A stretch of DNA of 64,000 nt from Aurantiochytrium sp. KH105 (taxonomy: Eukaryota > Sar > Bigyra > Thraustochytrida > Thraustochytriidae). Location: positions 62,001 to 126,000 of the forward strand of contig BGKB01000036.1 of the NCBI GenBank assembly GCA_003116975.1, written 5' to 3'. Each line of letters opens with the position of its first letter. Within the stretch, counting starts at the first letter, position 1. The notes under the pieces were generated by a model that saw only the letters and a program-made list of their open reading frames with translations, was not told the DNA's origin and made no database searches. Shown one piece after another: positions 35,530 to 46,369 of this stretch. A program made the translations under genes and the position numbers.

Positions 35530-36885
35530 TCTACACGAGCTACCAGAGGATTCCGGCCCCCAGTCTCGCGAGCAACGCAAGGCAGCCCCTATATATATCT
35601 CCAATTAAAAAGGCGGCGGCGGCGGCGGCGGTGGCGAAGACGATCGTCAGCTTCTCCGTCCCGGTCTGCCGCGCCGTCCGAACCGGGTAAATGAACACCA
35701 ACTCGACTCGAACGAAAGTGGTCTCACGCTGACTCCTCTATTCTGCCGCTGTTCGCGCTCCACCTCGCCCCGCCTCGCCCGATCGCCGCGAGTCCCGGCC
35801 GCGCCCGGGCCTCCACGTTCTCCCTCTGCGCCAACCCACCCTCGTCCCATCGAGTCCGGGTCTCGGTCTTCGCAGGGCTCAACGGTCTTCTGCGACCCCT
35901 CCCGTCTGTCCCTCCCTCCGCAGCCACCAGCGCCAGTTATAATTCCGCACTTTCCCTCGCTAATACCCGCACACACCCCTAACACCCCCTTCCTCTTACC
36001 AGACTCCTCGCCCAGGTGTGCGGCAGATCGCGCGTACGAGACACGGAGCGCCCGGCGGCGGAAGGTCCAAATATGAGCAGGGGCGTAGAGGCCGCGGCGC
36101 GGGGTCCGGTGGCAGAAGCGGCGCGGTGGCGAGGAGGAGCGCGCGGCCAGATCTTGGCGAGCAGACAGACAGGGAAGACAGGACAAGACGAGGCAAGACA
36201 GAGCTCGCGACCGCGACGCGCGCCCACCCCGGCGCGGAGGCGGCGAGCGACCTAGCGGCGCGCAGCCCTTGGCGCGGCGCAGCGGCGCGCGCAGCGGCGA
36301 GGCCCCGCGCAGCCGCGAGCGCGGCGAGGAAGAGGCGCGGGAAAGCCGGGAAGGTATCGCGAAGTGTCTCGCGCAGGCGGGGCTGGCCGCGCTCGATTTC
36401 CCGCCCCCCCGCGCACCCGCGGCTCGCTTTCGCCCGCGGAGGCGCGGCGCGAGCGCAGGCGCGCGGGCGCGAGCGCAGGCGCGCGGGCGCGGCGCGCAGG
36501 CGCGGCGCGGCGCGGGTCGACGCGGAGGCGCGCTCGCAGGCCCGGCGGCTCCGGCGCAGCCGCCGGAGTGGTTCAAACCAGCCGGCCGTAGCGCTTGCGC
36601 ATTAGCGGCGAGGGGCACTCACTGTGCGGGCGGCGGCGCAAGTGCGGTATCGGCCGCGCGCAAGTGCGGTAAACGCGCGGCGCAAGTGGGCTATAGCGGC
36701 ACGTGCCGCGCAAGTGCGCGGACGAACGGAGCGCAAGCAGGGCAGCCTCAGCTCAAGCTCGAGCAGGCCCCGCGCGCGACGCAAACCCGCGGCAGCGAGT
36801 CCAGACGCCGCGAGTCTGCGCGCGTGCGGGCCTGCGTGCGCGCGCGGAAGGCGGCCCGCGACGCGAGCCGGCCAGCCCAGCGACG
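35530..36885. other. Divergent, extremely GC-rich region
   Basis: This 1.36-kb 5' region is shared by BBS8 (-) and the ankyrin gene (+). It includes a GGC triplet run near 35610-35630 and many GCGCGC/GCGGCG words. Long frames on both strands are Ala/Arg/Pro-rich and look like composition artefacts. Confidence 0.65.
35589..35600 (-). promoter_or_regulatory. TATA-like stretch upstream of BBS8
   Basis: AGATATATATAG on the minus strand lies 60-70 bp before the chosen BBS8 ATG, in otherwise GC-rich sequence. Spacing fits a TATA box with a short 5' UTR, but its function is unproven. Confidence 0.35.
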
Positions 36886-39800
36886 ATGGTGGCGGGCGGC
36901 GGCGATGGGGGATTCCGCATGGCGGCGAGGAGGCGCAGCTCAGGGCTTCTGAACAGCCTGCGCGGCGGCGAGGAGCAGGGCGCGGGCGCAGGCGCGGGCA
37001 CGGACGAGGAGGCCCGCGCGGCGGAGACCGGCGCGCAGGGGACGGGCGGCCACCACGGGACATCCATGGGCCGCAGCTTCGTCGGCGCCATCAAGAGGCG
37101 GTCGTTGGCCGCGAAGAGCTGGCACGTACGCGGCAGCAGCCACAACAACAACAGCAGGCAGAATGAGCGCTCCCAGCGCAGCTCCTTGCCGCGGCGCGGC
37201 AAGCGCAAGAACCTAAGCGTCCGCTTCGATGTCGATATCATCGCAGAAGACGGCACTCGCAGAAGCAGCAGTGGCAGCAGCGAAAGCAGTGGAGATGGCA
37301 CCGAATCATCCCTGTCTGTGGGGGGTCTCTTGGTCGGCAGTCCGAGCCGCGACAAGGCAGACCCCGACACGGACGGCGTGCGCAGCGAGGTCGGAGACTA
37401 CTTGCGCGAGATGTTTTCTAACGATGGCAGCAGTGTCTTCTCCGCAGACGATGCCGAGGCGGCGTTCCTTTTCGAACCCTCGCCCGACCCCGAGATTCTC
37501 CTCGAGCAATTCCGTGTCGCGTCCGCACATAGCGACGCCTTCTTCGTAAATCGTATTCTCGACTTTGAGCACGAGCAAGTGACCAAGACGAGATTTGGTA
37601 TGCTCGAGTACCTGATTCCCCCCGCGGAAAAGGCCAAGGCCCTCGCGCTCGCCATGCTCAGCGGCAAGGTCGAAGTGTATCGCGCTCTGGAGCCCTCGAC
37701 CTCTGTTCTGGAGGCTGACGCTTGGCTCGACAATGTACACCCGCACAGTCGCTGCGCTTGTGACTCGCATCGCGGCCTGCTGCTCGTGCGCCTTGTGCGC
37801 AGTGGCGACGGCAATATGACTCGAGCTGCGCTCAAGGCAGGTCTGGACCCGAATACGCGCATATGCGACGGCAACACGCGCCGCATGCTTTGGCACGACT
37901 TTCCAGTTCCACCACGTAACATTGCTACGCGCAACTTTGTGCGCGAACCGAGCAAGCTGGAAGCAACCTTTGAAAAGTCGACGCCGCTCTCCTCTGCGGC
38001 GTCCACCAATGACATTCGCATGCTCAATCTTTTGCTTGAATTTGGCGCTGATCCAACTCTCGAAAACTACTCGGCCTTTGGCGTCGCGGCACGCTTTGGA
38101 CACACGGGTTTTCTCGAGCGCCTCCTCAATCTGTACTCGGTGCGCATCGCTGACCCATCGGATGAGCACTTTGTCGTCATGCAGCAGGCCAGCACGGTGG
38201 CGCTCAAGGACGCCTCGGCCGCGGGCCAGGAGGCCACGGTCGACTGGATTCTGCGCCGTCTTCAACATACGTTCGAGTGGGGCTCGCCCCGTGTGTCAAG
38301 TCTTGAGCGAAGATCAACCTTTCGCGCTGTCTCCTTGCGCCGCGCAACGGAGCCGTCGCAGACTTCGTTCAAGGGGCCGCTCAAGTCGCGGCGTCGCCAC
38401 ACGACCACGGCCGCATTGCCGGCTCCCAAGCAGCAGGTTGCAGAGGTCCTCGATATGGCATTGGAGGAGCTCATCGAAGAGGGCATCGAGCCCGGAGCCA
38501 GTCTGCGCTTCTCGATTGCACAGGGCATCGCGCTCATCACCAATCTGCAAAAGTCTCGCTTTGCCGAGTTCGCCCCGCAGCAGCTCTTGCGATTCTATGT
38601 GCTTGCAACCTCGGACACGCAAATGCCAACTGGCGAGGACATTGTTTCCGTCCTCCTCGACTGTGGGCTTGCGCAGTATCTTGCAGGCGTGGAGACCAAG
38701 GTGCGTAAGACAGCCTCAGGAAGATATTCTGCAACGCCTGTGCCAAGCGAACACCCAGAGACGGACGAGGCGCACGCCGCTGCTGCTACTGACGACGATG
38801 ACGATGACGATGCCCGCGAACGTCGGGCATCACAGCAGCAGCAGCAACCTGTGCGGGAGCAGCGCGTCGTGGAACGCACGCATGCCGATCACGCCACCAG
38901 CGTGCAGGCCCGTATGCAAACCTCGCTGCGGGTTGTGGCCAACGTCACGAGCCGGCTCTGGCAGACAGCGGTGGCGTACTCGAAGGAGATTACTGGTGCT
39001 ACAGGCTCGATGAAGTTGCCCTTCACGCCAAATGCCACTCCATCGCCTGAAACCCCGGGCCCTGTTGCCACGGACAAGGAACGCCATTCAGCCGTGTTCA
39101 CCGCTGTGCAGCGTGGCCACCGCGTCGTGCTCCAGCTTCTTCTTGGGCTCTGCAACGACGAACGAGTCGAGCACCTGCTCACAGAGGCCGTCCGTTACGA
39201 TCAGGAGGACATGGCCAGAATGCTGCTCGAAGAGATTCGCACCCGAGCAGAGCGCAAAGCCGCCTCTGAAGAAGACGACAACAGCTCAGACCCAGACGCG
39301 ACAGAGGTGAAAGATGACAGCAGCGCTTCGGATTCGGAAGACTGGGAACGCCACGAGCTTTCATCGAGTGGAGTGCCCAATGTTGTCCTCCGAAGTGCCT
39401 GGCGCGCGGCTCTTTGTGTGGGTCATATCCGCATGGCAGACCTCTTGCTCGACTACGGCGTCGAGCCGAGGCGTCGCGACGTGAGGGACGTGCTTTCCAT
39501 CATTGCCTTGTCCAGCGATCGCGCGGAGCTCATGAGTGTGGGATACATCCTTGATTCTTCCCTTACAAGCGCCCTGCTGTTTGACAGCGATCTCTCGACC
39601 ATTCTGTACGAGGGAGTCAACGATTACCAGCCGAATTTTCTCCCTCTCAAGGACATGCTCGCTCACGCTCCGTTTGCCTTTGCGGAAGTCCGTCATCTTC
39701 GCCGCATCTTGCACCGCTCATGCGGGCAGACCCACAATGAGAACTGGCGTTTACTGACGGAGCTTTGCGTCAAAAATATGCACCTCTCGGACGTATATTC

Positions 39801-39942
39801 GGAAGACCTTGATCGCGAGCTGCCCAAGTTGCTCACAGAGGCAGAAGCTTTGCCGGACGTGCATGTGAGCGTTCTGACCTTTCTCATGCAAATTTGCAAG
39901 GATCACCATCATGAGGATGGGGACGACGACCGCTGGATCTGA
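36886..39942 (+). CDS. Ankyrin-repeat protein of unknown function
   Basis: From the ATG at 36886 the product has 1018 residues. The N-terminal ~170 residues are basic and Ser/Gly/Arg-rich and probably unstructured. A helical region follows, then ankyrin-like units at about 365-417 (S-T-P-L-S-S-A-A-S-T-N-D-I-R-M-L-N-L-L-L-E-F-G-A-D-P), about 735-785 and about 836-892 (H-I-R-M-A-D-L-L-L-D-Y-G-V-E-P). An Asp-rich run near 638-645 and a Gln run near 650-655 break up the middle. No enzymatic or membrane domain is seen. The C-terminus has a short HHHEDGDDD stretch. Probably a protein-interaction scaffold; family not recognised. The frame extends upstream without a stop, but that part is repeat-like. 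Confidence 0.75.
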   Translation: MVAGGGDGGFRMAARRRSSGLLNSLRGGEEQGAGAGAGTDEEARAAETGAQGTGGHHGTSMGRSFVGAIKRRSLAAKSWHVRGSSHNNNSRQNERSQRSSLPRRGKRKNLSVRFDVDIIAEDGTRRSSSGSSESSGDGTESSLSVGGLLVGSPSRDKADPDTDGVRSEVGDYLREMFSNDGSSVFSADDAEAAFLFEPSPDPEILLEQFRVASAHSDAFFVNRILDFEHEQVTKTRFGMLEYLIPPAEKAKALALAMLSGKVEVYRALEPSTSVLEADAWLDNVHPHSRCACDSHRGLLLVRLVRSGDGNMTRAALKAGLDPNTRICDGNTRRMLWHDFPVPPRNIATRNFVREPSKLEATFEKSTPLSSAASTNDIRMLNLLLEFGADPTLENYSAFGVAARFGHTGFLERLLNLYSVRIADPSDEHFVVMQQASTVALKDASAAGQEATVDWILRRLQHTFEWGSPRVSSLERRSTFRAVSLRRATEPSQTSFKGPLKSRRRHTTTAALPAPKQQVAEVLDMALEELIEEGIEPGASLRFSIAQGIALITNLQKSRFAEFAPQQLLRFYVLATSDTQMPTGEDIVSVLLDCGLAQYLAGVETKVRKTASGRYSATPVPSEHPETDEAHAAAATDDDDDDDARERRASQQQQQPVREQRVVERTHADHATSVQARMQTSLRVVANVTSRLWQTAVAYSKEITGATGSMKLPFTPNATPSPETPGPVATDKERHSAVFTAVQRGHRVVLQLLLGLCNDERVEHLLTEAVRYDQEDMARMLLEEIRTRAERKAASEEDDNSSDPDATEVKDDSSASDSEDWERHELSSSGVPNVVLRSAWRAALCVGHIRMADLLLDYGVEPRRRDVRDVLSIIALSSDRAELMSVGYILDSSLTSALLFDSDLSTILYEGVNDYQPNFLPLKDMLAHAPFAFAEVRHLRRILHRSCGQTHNENWRLLTELCVKNMHLSDVYSEDLDRELPKLLTEAEALPDVHVSVLTFLMQICKDHHHEDGDDDRWI

Positions 39943-40526
39943 GGCCACCATTACCACCTGTCGCCACCCACAGCATTTTATTTCCAATGAAATTGGCCGT
40001 TCGCCTTTGTCTCTTATCGGGGTGCGAGGCAAAGTGCGGAGCCAGGCCCACACGTGAATTGGAGGGCGCAGCAAGTATATCTTGCGGCTGTTCCGAAATT
40101 CTGATTACTATACATGTTGTGCTACGAGATTGTCTCTGCGCGCATGCAGCACTGTCTGCACGCGCGCTCAAGTGCCTGATGATGCGTTACCAGTTTTTTT
40201 TTCTTCTTCTCGCTGTTCGAGCTGGTATACACATGTTATAAGTAGTACAAGTATATCGATTGTTTCTGTTTCTTCTCACTCATCGTCTGCATGTGGCGTT
40301 TATTGTGCGCCCTTCTCGTTGCCAACGTCATTCATCGTAGAATACCACGAGATCGAAACACACTAGGCCTGTTCAGTTCGTTCGAAATCCGAAGGGTCGC
40401 ACTCTTTTGCCACAATGTAGGAATGTCTAGCCACGAGATCCCCTTCATATATTGTCCACAAAACGCATCCTCACAAACAATGAACACTCTCATGCTCGCA
40501 CGCCCGCTCAGACGTAAACACACCAG
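39943..40526. other. Convergent intergenic region
   Basis: This 584-bp, lower-GC stretch lies between the ankyrin gene and the small membrane-protein gene. No gene or notable repeat is seen; it presumably holds 3' UTRs. Confidence 0.65.
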
Positions 40527-41087
40527 TTAAGGCGCTGCTGGAAAGTACTGCGCGGGAATAAAATCCGCAAAACTCAGCTCGTAGTGCAATCTCAGAGCAA
40601 AGGCCGTGAGATTGACGAGAAGGGAGATTTGCGCTGATTTTCGGTATTCCTCCTGATGTGTCTCGTTACACACAACAAATCCGGTCGCAAGCATGTAGAA
40701 TGATACCACATGAGTGTAAAGCAGTGAAGTGTGCCAATTCGCCGGGACTCCCTCGGTTTCCCATTCACTGTGGACCGCAAAGATGTCGATCAGTGCGAGA
40801 ACAAGAAGAAGAAGACCGTAGACAAGAGAAACGTCGACCTTGTAGACGGTCTTCTTGAAGAGGACTTGCGGCTCACGCGTGGCTTCGAGGCCCTGCACCG
40901 AGCTGAGCTTGCTTCGAATGTCGTCCGCAGAGATCGTCTCCACAATATCATCCCCCTGCGACGGCACGGGCGCGAATCCCTTTCTCCCGGATTCCTGCCT
41001 CCATCCCCTCTTGCCGCTGCGTTGCTTCATGCTCCCCGACCCCTCTGCGATCGGCGCGGGCGCCACCGTCGCCGATCCCAGCACCAT
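40527..41087 (-). CDS. Small membrane protein with three hydrophobic segments
   Basis: From the ATG at 41087 the product has 186 residues. The first ~85 residues are hydrophilic, with an acidic patch (DDIVETISADDIRSKL). Then come three hydrophobic segments, about VYGLLLLVLALIDIFAV, LYTHVVSFYMLATGFVV and ISLLVNLTAFALRLHYEL, and a short tail (PAQYFPAAP). The frame stays open far upstream, but that part is Arg/Pro-rich 5' sequence. I do not recognise the family. It is divergent from the Nup88-like gene. Confidence 0.6.
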   Translation of the reverse strand: MVLGSATVAPAPIAEGSGSMKQRSGKRGWRQESGRKGFAPVPSQGDDIVETISADDIRSKLSSVQGLEATREPQVLFKKTVYKVDVSLVYGLLLLVLALIDIFAVHSEWETEGVPANWHTSLLYTHVVSFYMLATGFVVCNETHQEEYRKSAQISLLVNLTAFALRLHYELSFADFIPAQYFPAAP

Positions 41088-41637
41088 GGCGGCTCTCACG
41101 CGGGCGTCGATCCCCCCGTCCCCAGCCCGGACCTCGAAGAGCGCAGCCCGCCAAGAGTGCGGCTCTCCATCGCCGACTCCGCTCTGCTCGGCACGCTCCC
41201 ATCGCCGCAACTTGACTCGATGTAAATAGCCGTTAGGCCTCTTCACGCGCGGCCGCGGCGCCACGCGGCGAATAGGCCGGAGCCCGCGGTGGTTGGATCC
41301 TCGATCTCGGCTCCGTCGGCAGCAGCAGATGCATGAAAGAAAGCAAGCAAACCGACTGCGGCCGCCCGCTCCTGCGCGCGCGCACGAGCCAGGCCCTCGC
41401 TCGCGCGCGGACGGACTCGCGAAGAGCCTCGCGGCCCTGCCCGCCCGCCCGCCCGCCCGCCCTCTCCTGCGTGCGTGCGTGCGTGCGTGCGTGAAGGCAG
41501 GGCGACGGGGATCGTGGAACGAGGACGACGGCAACGCCCCGGGCAAGGCCTTTCTTTGCTTGGCGAGGAGCGCAGGCGCGCGCCGCGGAGGCGTGCAAGC
41601 GAGGCGAGGCGAGGTGGAGGAGATCGCGGGCGTCGCC
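41088..41637. other. Divergent GC-rich region with GCCC and GTGC repeats
   Basis: This 550-bp region is shared by the small membrane-protein gene and the Nup88-like gene. It contains GCCC units near 41439-41461 and GTGC units near 41468-41492. Frames crossing it are low-complexity. Confidence 0.65.
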
Positions 41638-44600
41638 ATGAAGGGGTTCTCGTTCTCGGATGTGGCGGCAACGCCACCCCCAGCCTTTGCCAACAAGAGC
41701 GGTAGCCTTCTCTTTGACTCGCCCGTGGGCGTGCAGCGTTCGCCGACGCAGGCGGACACGCCGCAAGGGTTTGCGCGGTCGCCAGATGCCACCAGCGGAC
41801 TCATGGGGACGCCCGTGAGCGCAAAGTCGTCATCGCGATCCTCGGTAGGCGCGGGATCTGCCTCGCGCGCAAGCTCTCGCTATGAACTTGTACCTGCAGA
41901 GGTCTCGCCCGAGGAAACGCAGCGCTTTGTCGCGCAGTGTGGATCGAGTGCAATCGTTCTTGAGGCCTCGCACAATGCTACTCGGCTGCTTGAATTTGAG
42001 GTGACAAAATATGCCGATGAAGTCAGGGATACCCGAGCCATTCGATGCTTCCCAGGGCTTCCTTCTTTGAACGGCCAGTCGGTTCTGCGTGTCTCGGCAG
42101 ACGCGCGTCAGCAGTCGCTTCTTATTGCCACGACGCGTAATGTGATTGTTTGCCATCTCGGGCAAACCCTTGCAGGGACAAGCCCGCTCGGTCGCCTTCG
42201 GGGCACACTGATGCCTTCTGATGCAGACGCAGACACATATACGCTCAAGGCTGTGGGTCGTACGAGCTTTGGTATCCTCGAGATCGAGGGAACAATGCGC
42301 GACGGCGAGCTCACTGGCCGACTACGGACGGATAATGGAGCGCTCTCGGGGTCATTCCGTTGCGAAAAGGGCGGGCACTTTGCAGGCAACGCGACTCCCG
42401 TCATGGGCGAAACGTGGACGGGTTCGTGTCTCGTGACCCGCCATGCTAGTCTTCCAATCGACTTGCCCTTTTCCTTTACGGTGACGTCGCTCGAGCGAAA
42501 GCCTGGCAACGCGCTCAGCGTGATGCTCGATGTGGGCTCGGCAGGCGTTGAAGTCATTGACGCAAACACCTTTCAGACGAGCAAGACCCCCATTGTCGAC
42601 GCACAGTGGCATCCTTTGATTCGAAATAACGTAGTTGTTCTCGACTCCCGCGGCATGGTGCGAGTTTACGATTTGTCAGGTGACCTTGACGAGCCCGTGT
42701 GGAGCGGAAGCGTTCTTGTGGGCTCGCTTCGGAAGCGCACATGTGTTGCCATGTGCTTTGGGGCCGCGCCGGGACACACATCGACGTCACAGGTTGCTTC
42801 GCGAAGCGTATTGCAGCTCGAGCGTCGTCTTGGGCTGTTTGTTCTCGTAGACACAGGTGCGGTGGTCTCATTGTGCCCGATTGGGTGCTTTCCCGCAGAC
42901 AGTCCTGACGTCAAGGCATTGCATACTGCCTTGTTGGAGGAGATCAAGCATGATCCAAGCATTGAGAACACGTCAGTATGGAGCGGCGCCATGCAGTGGA
43001 CGGAGTCGATTTTGAGCCAGTCTTCCACGCCGATGAGCCCGATGCCTATTTTGCACTGCCCTGCGCCAACGCAAACGGTCGGGCCTTCGTCGCATCATCA
43101 CCGTGGTGGCCACGGTGGAAGCGATGGCAGCGCACGATCGTCGGGCCCATCGCCAACAGGTCACGCCTGCGGCATCGCGTACGTTCCTGTGGAAGGAACG
43201 GGGAGCGCGGCGATTCTTCGTGCATGGACTTCAGGCCGCGTCGATACGCTTCTTGGAGGCATGCCTGTGCGTCTGCGTGTGCAAGAAACCTTGCAAAATG
43301 ATGTTGCGGCCAACGGAATTGAGGGATTCCTGCGCACGCCGCATCGCGCGTCGCGACCGGCAGGGCTGACGCCTGGGCGGGGAAGCCTCGACACGCCGTC
43401 GCGCGCCTCGCCTCTGCAGAACCTATCATCCAAGCTGCGGTCTGCATATCTTCGCGGCCGCGAGGCTGGAGACGACAATGAAAGTGCGCCCGAACTGAAA
43501 CCACAAACGCTTCGATTTGATGACGAAGAGGACGACGACTTTGATGAGAACGCGGAGGGCCGCGATCGCATCGGTGCACTGACGCAGTTTGGCAGCGACG
43601 AGGGCGACAGTCAGCTTGTGGAAAGCGATGTCCCGCGAGCTCGCGGCCCGCGCAGATCGAGCGCGATGCACGTGCAGTCGAATATTGAGGATCTCAAGAT
43701 GAATGCCCGCCCTCCGATCCTTGTGGCATGCACGCAAATGAACATTGCCACAGCTTTGGTGCTGGAGCGCGATGTCGTTCACGCAGACATGGTTATTGGC
43801 AAGGATCGCGTCGAGGGCGGCGTGCACGTTCTCTGGTTGCCATGGCTGTTAGACTTGGCCAAGCCGCACCGTTTCGATGTCGAAGCTGTCTCGCGGCTCT
43901 TGACTCGTGTCATTCCCGACGTGCGAGGGCTGAGTGGTCCTGCAAGCGCTGCAGTGTTTGTTGAACCTGGTGTTGGCCACCTCGCGCTCTCAATGCAGGG
44001 CGGCAATGAAGCTGCCATTGTGCGCTGCGACGTTGGCACAGAAATCATGAAAATGAGCGCATCTCTCGGCGCAGAAACCGCGCGAGGCGGTTTGAACAGC
44101 GAGAATTCTGCGCACGGTGGTTTACTCAGGGACGGTCGCGACGATGAGTCGGAAGGCGACGACGGTGACCAGGAGGACACGGCGCGCCAGCTCGATGAGC
44201 TCAAGGTTCATTTCAATCAACAGCTCACGCGGCTGACTGCTATTCCGCGCAAGCTGCGAAGCGTAAAACTGATGAGCCCCGACACCCCTCCTGCACTGAG
44301 CCTGGCCATTTGCTCCTGGCTGCACGAGCTTTCCGAAACTCTTTTGTACGGCCACGCCAAGTCGAACGTCACGGGACTCATGGAGGGCATCCGTCGCGGC
44401 ATGGATACGCTGCAGCGCATGCGCGCTGACCAAGTGCTTCAGTTCAATGCACAGGTTCAGGCCTTGGCCGATGTACGCAAGAGCCTTGAAAGCTCGTTTT
44501 CGTCGGCGGAAGCTCTAAAAACAGGCCAGGTCGCAAGACTTGGCGAGCTGCAAAGCTTGCTGGAAGAGAGCTTTGAATGTCTCGAGGAGCAAGTCGCTTC

Positions 44601-45474
44601 TTTGGGCCCGAGGTCCACTCCAGCGGACCGTCAGCTTTTGCGAGCCTTCACGGAGCTCGAGGAGCGCACCGCCGGGCTTGATGAAGACATGAGCACGTGC
44701 GCTTCGCGCATCGATAGGGTGCAGGAAAATGAGAAAAGGTTGCTTTCGAAACCGTACGCCGAAGATTGCCTCAAGGGCCAAGAGGCGCTCAAGAGCCTGC
44801 GAGAGCTACAGTCGCGGACGCAGGACCTTATTGGTCGCATGGCGCAAGTCCAAGAAAAACCACAGACCGACCGTATGTCGGTCCTTTCGCTCCAGGAGCG
44901 TATTTGGGCGGCCCGCGAACGCATCCAGTCCATTGCAGCTTCGGGTGTTTTTGTAGGGGCGCCCGTGACGCTTGTTGCGTTCGCGTCCGAAGGCATCACC
45001 ATGATGGAACAAGAACTTCAAGAGGGAGCAATCACTTCTGTCAAGGTGGATCGCGAGCTTTTGCAACGCGGTCATCAAACGGGCCTACGCAGGCTCATGG
45101 GTCTCGATGCCATGATTTGCCCTTTTGCATTGCCGACGCCAACGCGTAGTGGTGGCGCTGCAGGCACCATCCATTTGATTCTCCTCTCGGAGAGCGTGCG
45201 TGTAGAGTTTGAAAACGGTTGCTGTACGATTGAGGCCATCAAGGACCCTTCAAGTGTTGCTGCTGCTGCTGCTGCTGCTGCTGGCGCGGATCTTGTGGAA
45301 GTGACCCTTGTAGATTTGACGCATGAAGAGGATGCGCCTCGCGCCGAGGCAATGGGTCTTCATGTGTGCGCGGATAATGCGGACGTGGAGCAGACCTGCC
45401 AAAAGCTGTCGGGGCTTGCTCGCATGCCGACTGCAGAAACCGTCCGCATCGTAGCAAGTTCAGCTTCAAATTGA
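41638..45474 (+). CDS. NUP88: Nup88/Nup82-like nucleoporin
   Basis: From the ATG at 41638 the product has 1278 residues; human Nup88 is about 740. After a Ser/Pro-rich leader (about 1-80) comes a beta-propeller-like half. A hallmark block at about 321-345 (A-Q-W-H-P-L-I-R-N-N-V-V-V-L-D-S-R-G-M) matches the W-H-P...V-V-L-T-S-D segment of Nup88, and C-P-I-G-C-F lies near 420. Residues ~850-1080 form a long coiled coil, as in the C-terminal part of Nup88 that joins Nup62/Nup214 on the cytoplasmic face of the pore. Two parts are extra: a Gly-rich beta segment inside the propeller (about 195-300) and a globular C-terminus (about 1100-1278) holding a nine-Ala run. A hydrophilic Ser/Gly/His-rich loop lies near 470-510. 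The identification is likely but rests on motifs and layout. Confidence 0.65.
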   Translation: MKGFSFSDVAATPPPAFANKSGSLLFDSPVGVQRSPTQADTPQGFARSPDATSGLMGTPVSAKSSSRSSVGAGSASRASSRYELVPAEVSPEETQRFVAQCGSSAIVLEASHNATRLLEFEVTKYADEVRDTRAIRCFPGLPSLNGQSVLRVSADARQQSLLIATTRNVIVCHLGQTLAGTSPLGRLRGTLMPSDADADTYTLKAVGRTSFGILEIEGTMRDGELTGRLRTDNGALSGSFRCEKGGHFAGNATPVMGETWTGSCLVTRHASLPIDLPFSFTVTSLERKPGNALSVMLDVGSAGVEVIDANTFQTSKTPIVDAQWHPLIRNNVVVLDSRGMVRVYDLSGDLDEPVWSGSVLVGSLRKRTCVAMCFGAAPGHTSTSQVASRSVLQLERRLGLFVLVDTGAVVSLCPIGCFPADSPDVKALHTALLEEIKHDPSIENTSVWSGAMQWTESILSQSSTPMSPMPILHCPAPTQTVGPSSHHHRGGHGGSDGSARSSGPSPTGHACGIAYVPVEGTGSAAILRAWTSGRVDTLLGGMPVRLRVQETLQNDVAANGIEGFLRTPHRASRPAGLTPGRGSLDTPSRASPLQNLSSKLRSAYLRGREAGDDNESAPELKPQTLRFDDEEDDDFDENAEGRDRIGALTQFGSDEGDSQLVESDVPRARGPRRSSAMHVQSNIEDLKMNARPPILVACTQMNIATALVLERDVVHADMVIGKDRVEGGVHVLWLPWLLDLAKPHRFDVEAVSRLLTRVIPDVRGLSGPASAAVFVEPGVGHLALSMQGGNEAAIVRCDVGTEIMKMSASLGAETARGGLNSENSAHGGLLRDGRDDESEGDDGDQEDTARQLDELKVHFNQQLTRLTAIPRKLRSVKLMSPDTPPALSLAICSWLHELSETLLYGHAKSNVTGLMEGIRRGMDTLQRMRADQVLQFNAQVQALADVRKSLESSFSSAEALKTGQVARLGELQSLLEESFECLEEQVASLGPRSTPADRQLLRAFTELEERTAGLDEDMSTCASRIDRVQENEKRLLSKPYAEDCLKGQEALKSLRELQSRTQDLIGRMAQVQEKPQTDRMSVLSLQERIWAARERIQSIAASGVFVGAPVTLVAFASEGITMMEQELQEGAITSVKVDRELLQRGHQTGLRRLMGLDAMICPFALPTPTRSGGAAGTIHLILLSESVRVEFENGCCTIEAIKDPSSVAAAAAAAAGADLVEVTLVDLTHEEDAPRAEAMGLHVCADNADVEQTCQKLSGLARMPTAETVRIVASSASN

Positions 45475-45934
45475 TTATTCGAGTGATGACTTGCTTGCGT
45501 GTCGAGATGGATGGCTACCCTTTAAAAGTAAAAATGAAAACGGAAGAAGCCAATTTCTGACCTTTGTGTTACAAAGAATGAAGGGCTCGGCAAGTCTCCA
45601 ACCTCCCAAAGCTTCGTAAACAGATTTCTCCATCCATTACAAGTAAGCATGAACATGTAAAAGCCAAATCTCACGCATCCTGAGCTTCGCAAACAGGTTT
45701 CACAATTTATTAGCACTTCCCTTATCGTTTTCATTATTATAGAGATTACTTCTCAAGCTTGTTCAGAATCCCTTTCCTAGCGTAGCTTCGAACATTCTAT
45801 CATTGCTCTCATACCGCCTTTGCACGGGCTTGAAATTCGTGGCAAGCTACCAACGATCGCTACCACCCTATGAAATTTGGGCAGACCTAAGAGAGAAAGA
45901 AGAGTAGAGAAGAGTAGGGAAAAGGAGCGAGAGA
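45475..45934. other. Convergent intergenic region
   Basis: This 460-bp, AT-richer stretch lies between the Nup88-like and AP-4 sigma stop codons. A weak duplicated phrase, AGCTTCGTAAACAGATTTC against AGCTTCGCAAACAGGTTTC, occurs at about 45610 and 45684. No gene. Confidence 0.65.
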
Positions 45935-46369
45935 CTATTTGCTGATTGAATCAAGCATAGTGATGGGTTTGAGAACATTCGCTTTGTTGGCCTCAACAAC
46001 GTGACCATTCTGAACCATTTCGTTGAGAATGAAGTGGGCTTTTTCGAGGTTGAACATAATGTCGAGCTCGCAGACGTTGCTAAAGTACTTGTCGAGCGTC
46101 TCCACGAGACAGTGGATGAACTCAAGAATGCCAAGTTCGTTCTCCTCGTCCTGGTCGACGCCAACGATAAAAAACAGCGAGGCGTATCGTCGGTACACGA
46201 CCTTGTAACCGCGGTTCTCCATAAACGAGCACTGATTTTCCGTACGTGCGAGGCACTTTCGGATAATTTCTGCCTCCAGCGCGCCCCTCTCCTCGATCGT
46301 GAGCCACTCGTAGTAGCTACTCAGCCGCGTCTGGCCTTGCTTGTTCACCATGAGCACGAACTTGATCAT
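45935..46369 (-). CDS. AP4S1: AP-4 adaptor complex sigma subunit
   Basis: From the ATG at 46369 the product has 144 residues, the same length as human AP4S1. It begins [17 protein letters not shown], nearly identical to [17 protein letters not shown] of AP-4 sigma; AP-1 and AP-2 sigma differ here. [34 protein letters not shown] and the short tail complete the longin-like fold. It is the small core subunit of AP-4, which sorts cargo at the trans-Golgi network without clathrin. An upstream in-frame extension is Arg-rich and excluded because the chosen Met aligns exactly with the family. Confidence 0.95.
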   Translation of the reverse strand: MIKFVLMVNKQGQTRLSSYYEWLTIEERGALEAEIIRKCLARTENQCSFMENRGYKVVYRRYASLFFIVGVDQDEENELGILEFIHCLVETLDKYFSNVCELDIMFNLEKAHFILNEMVQNGHVVEANKANVLKPITMLDSISK

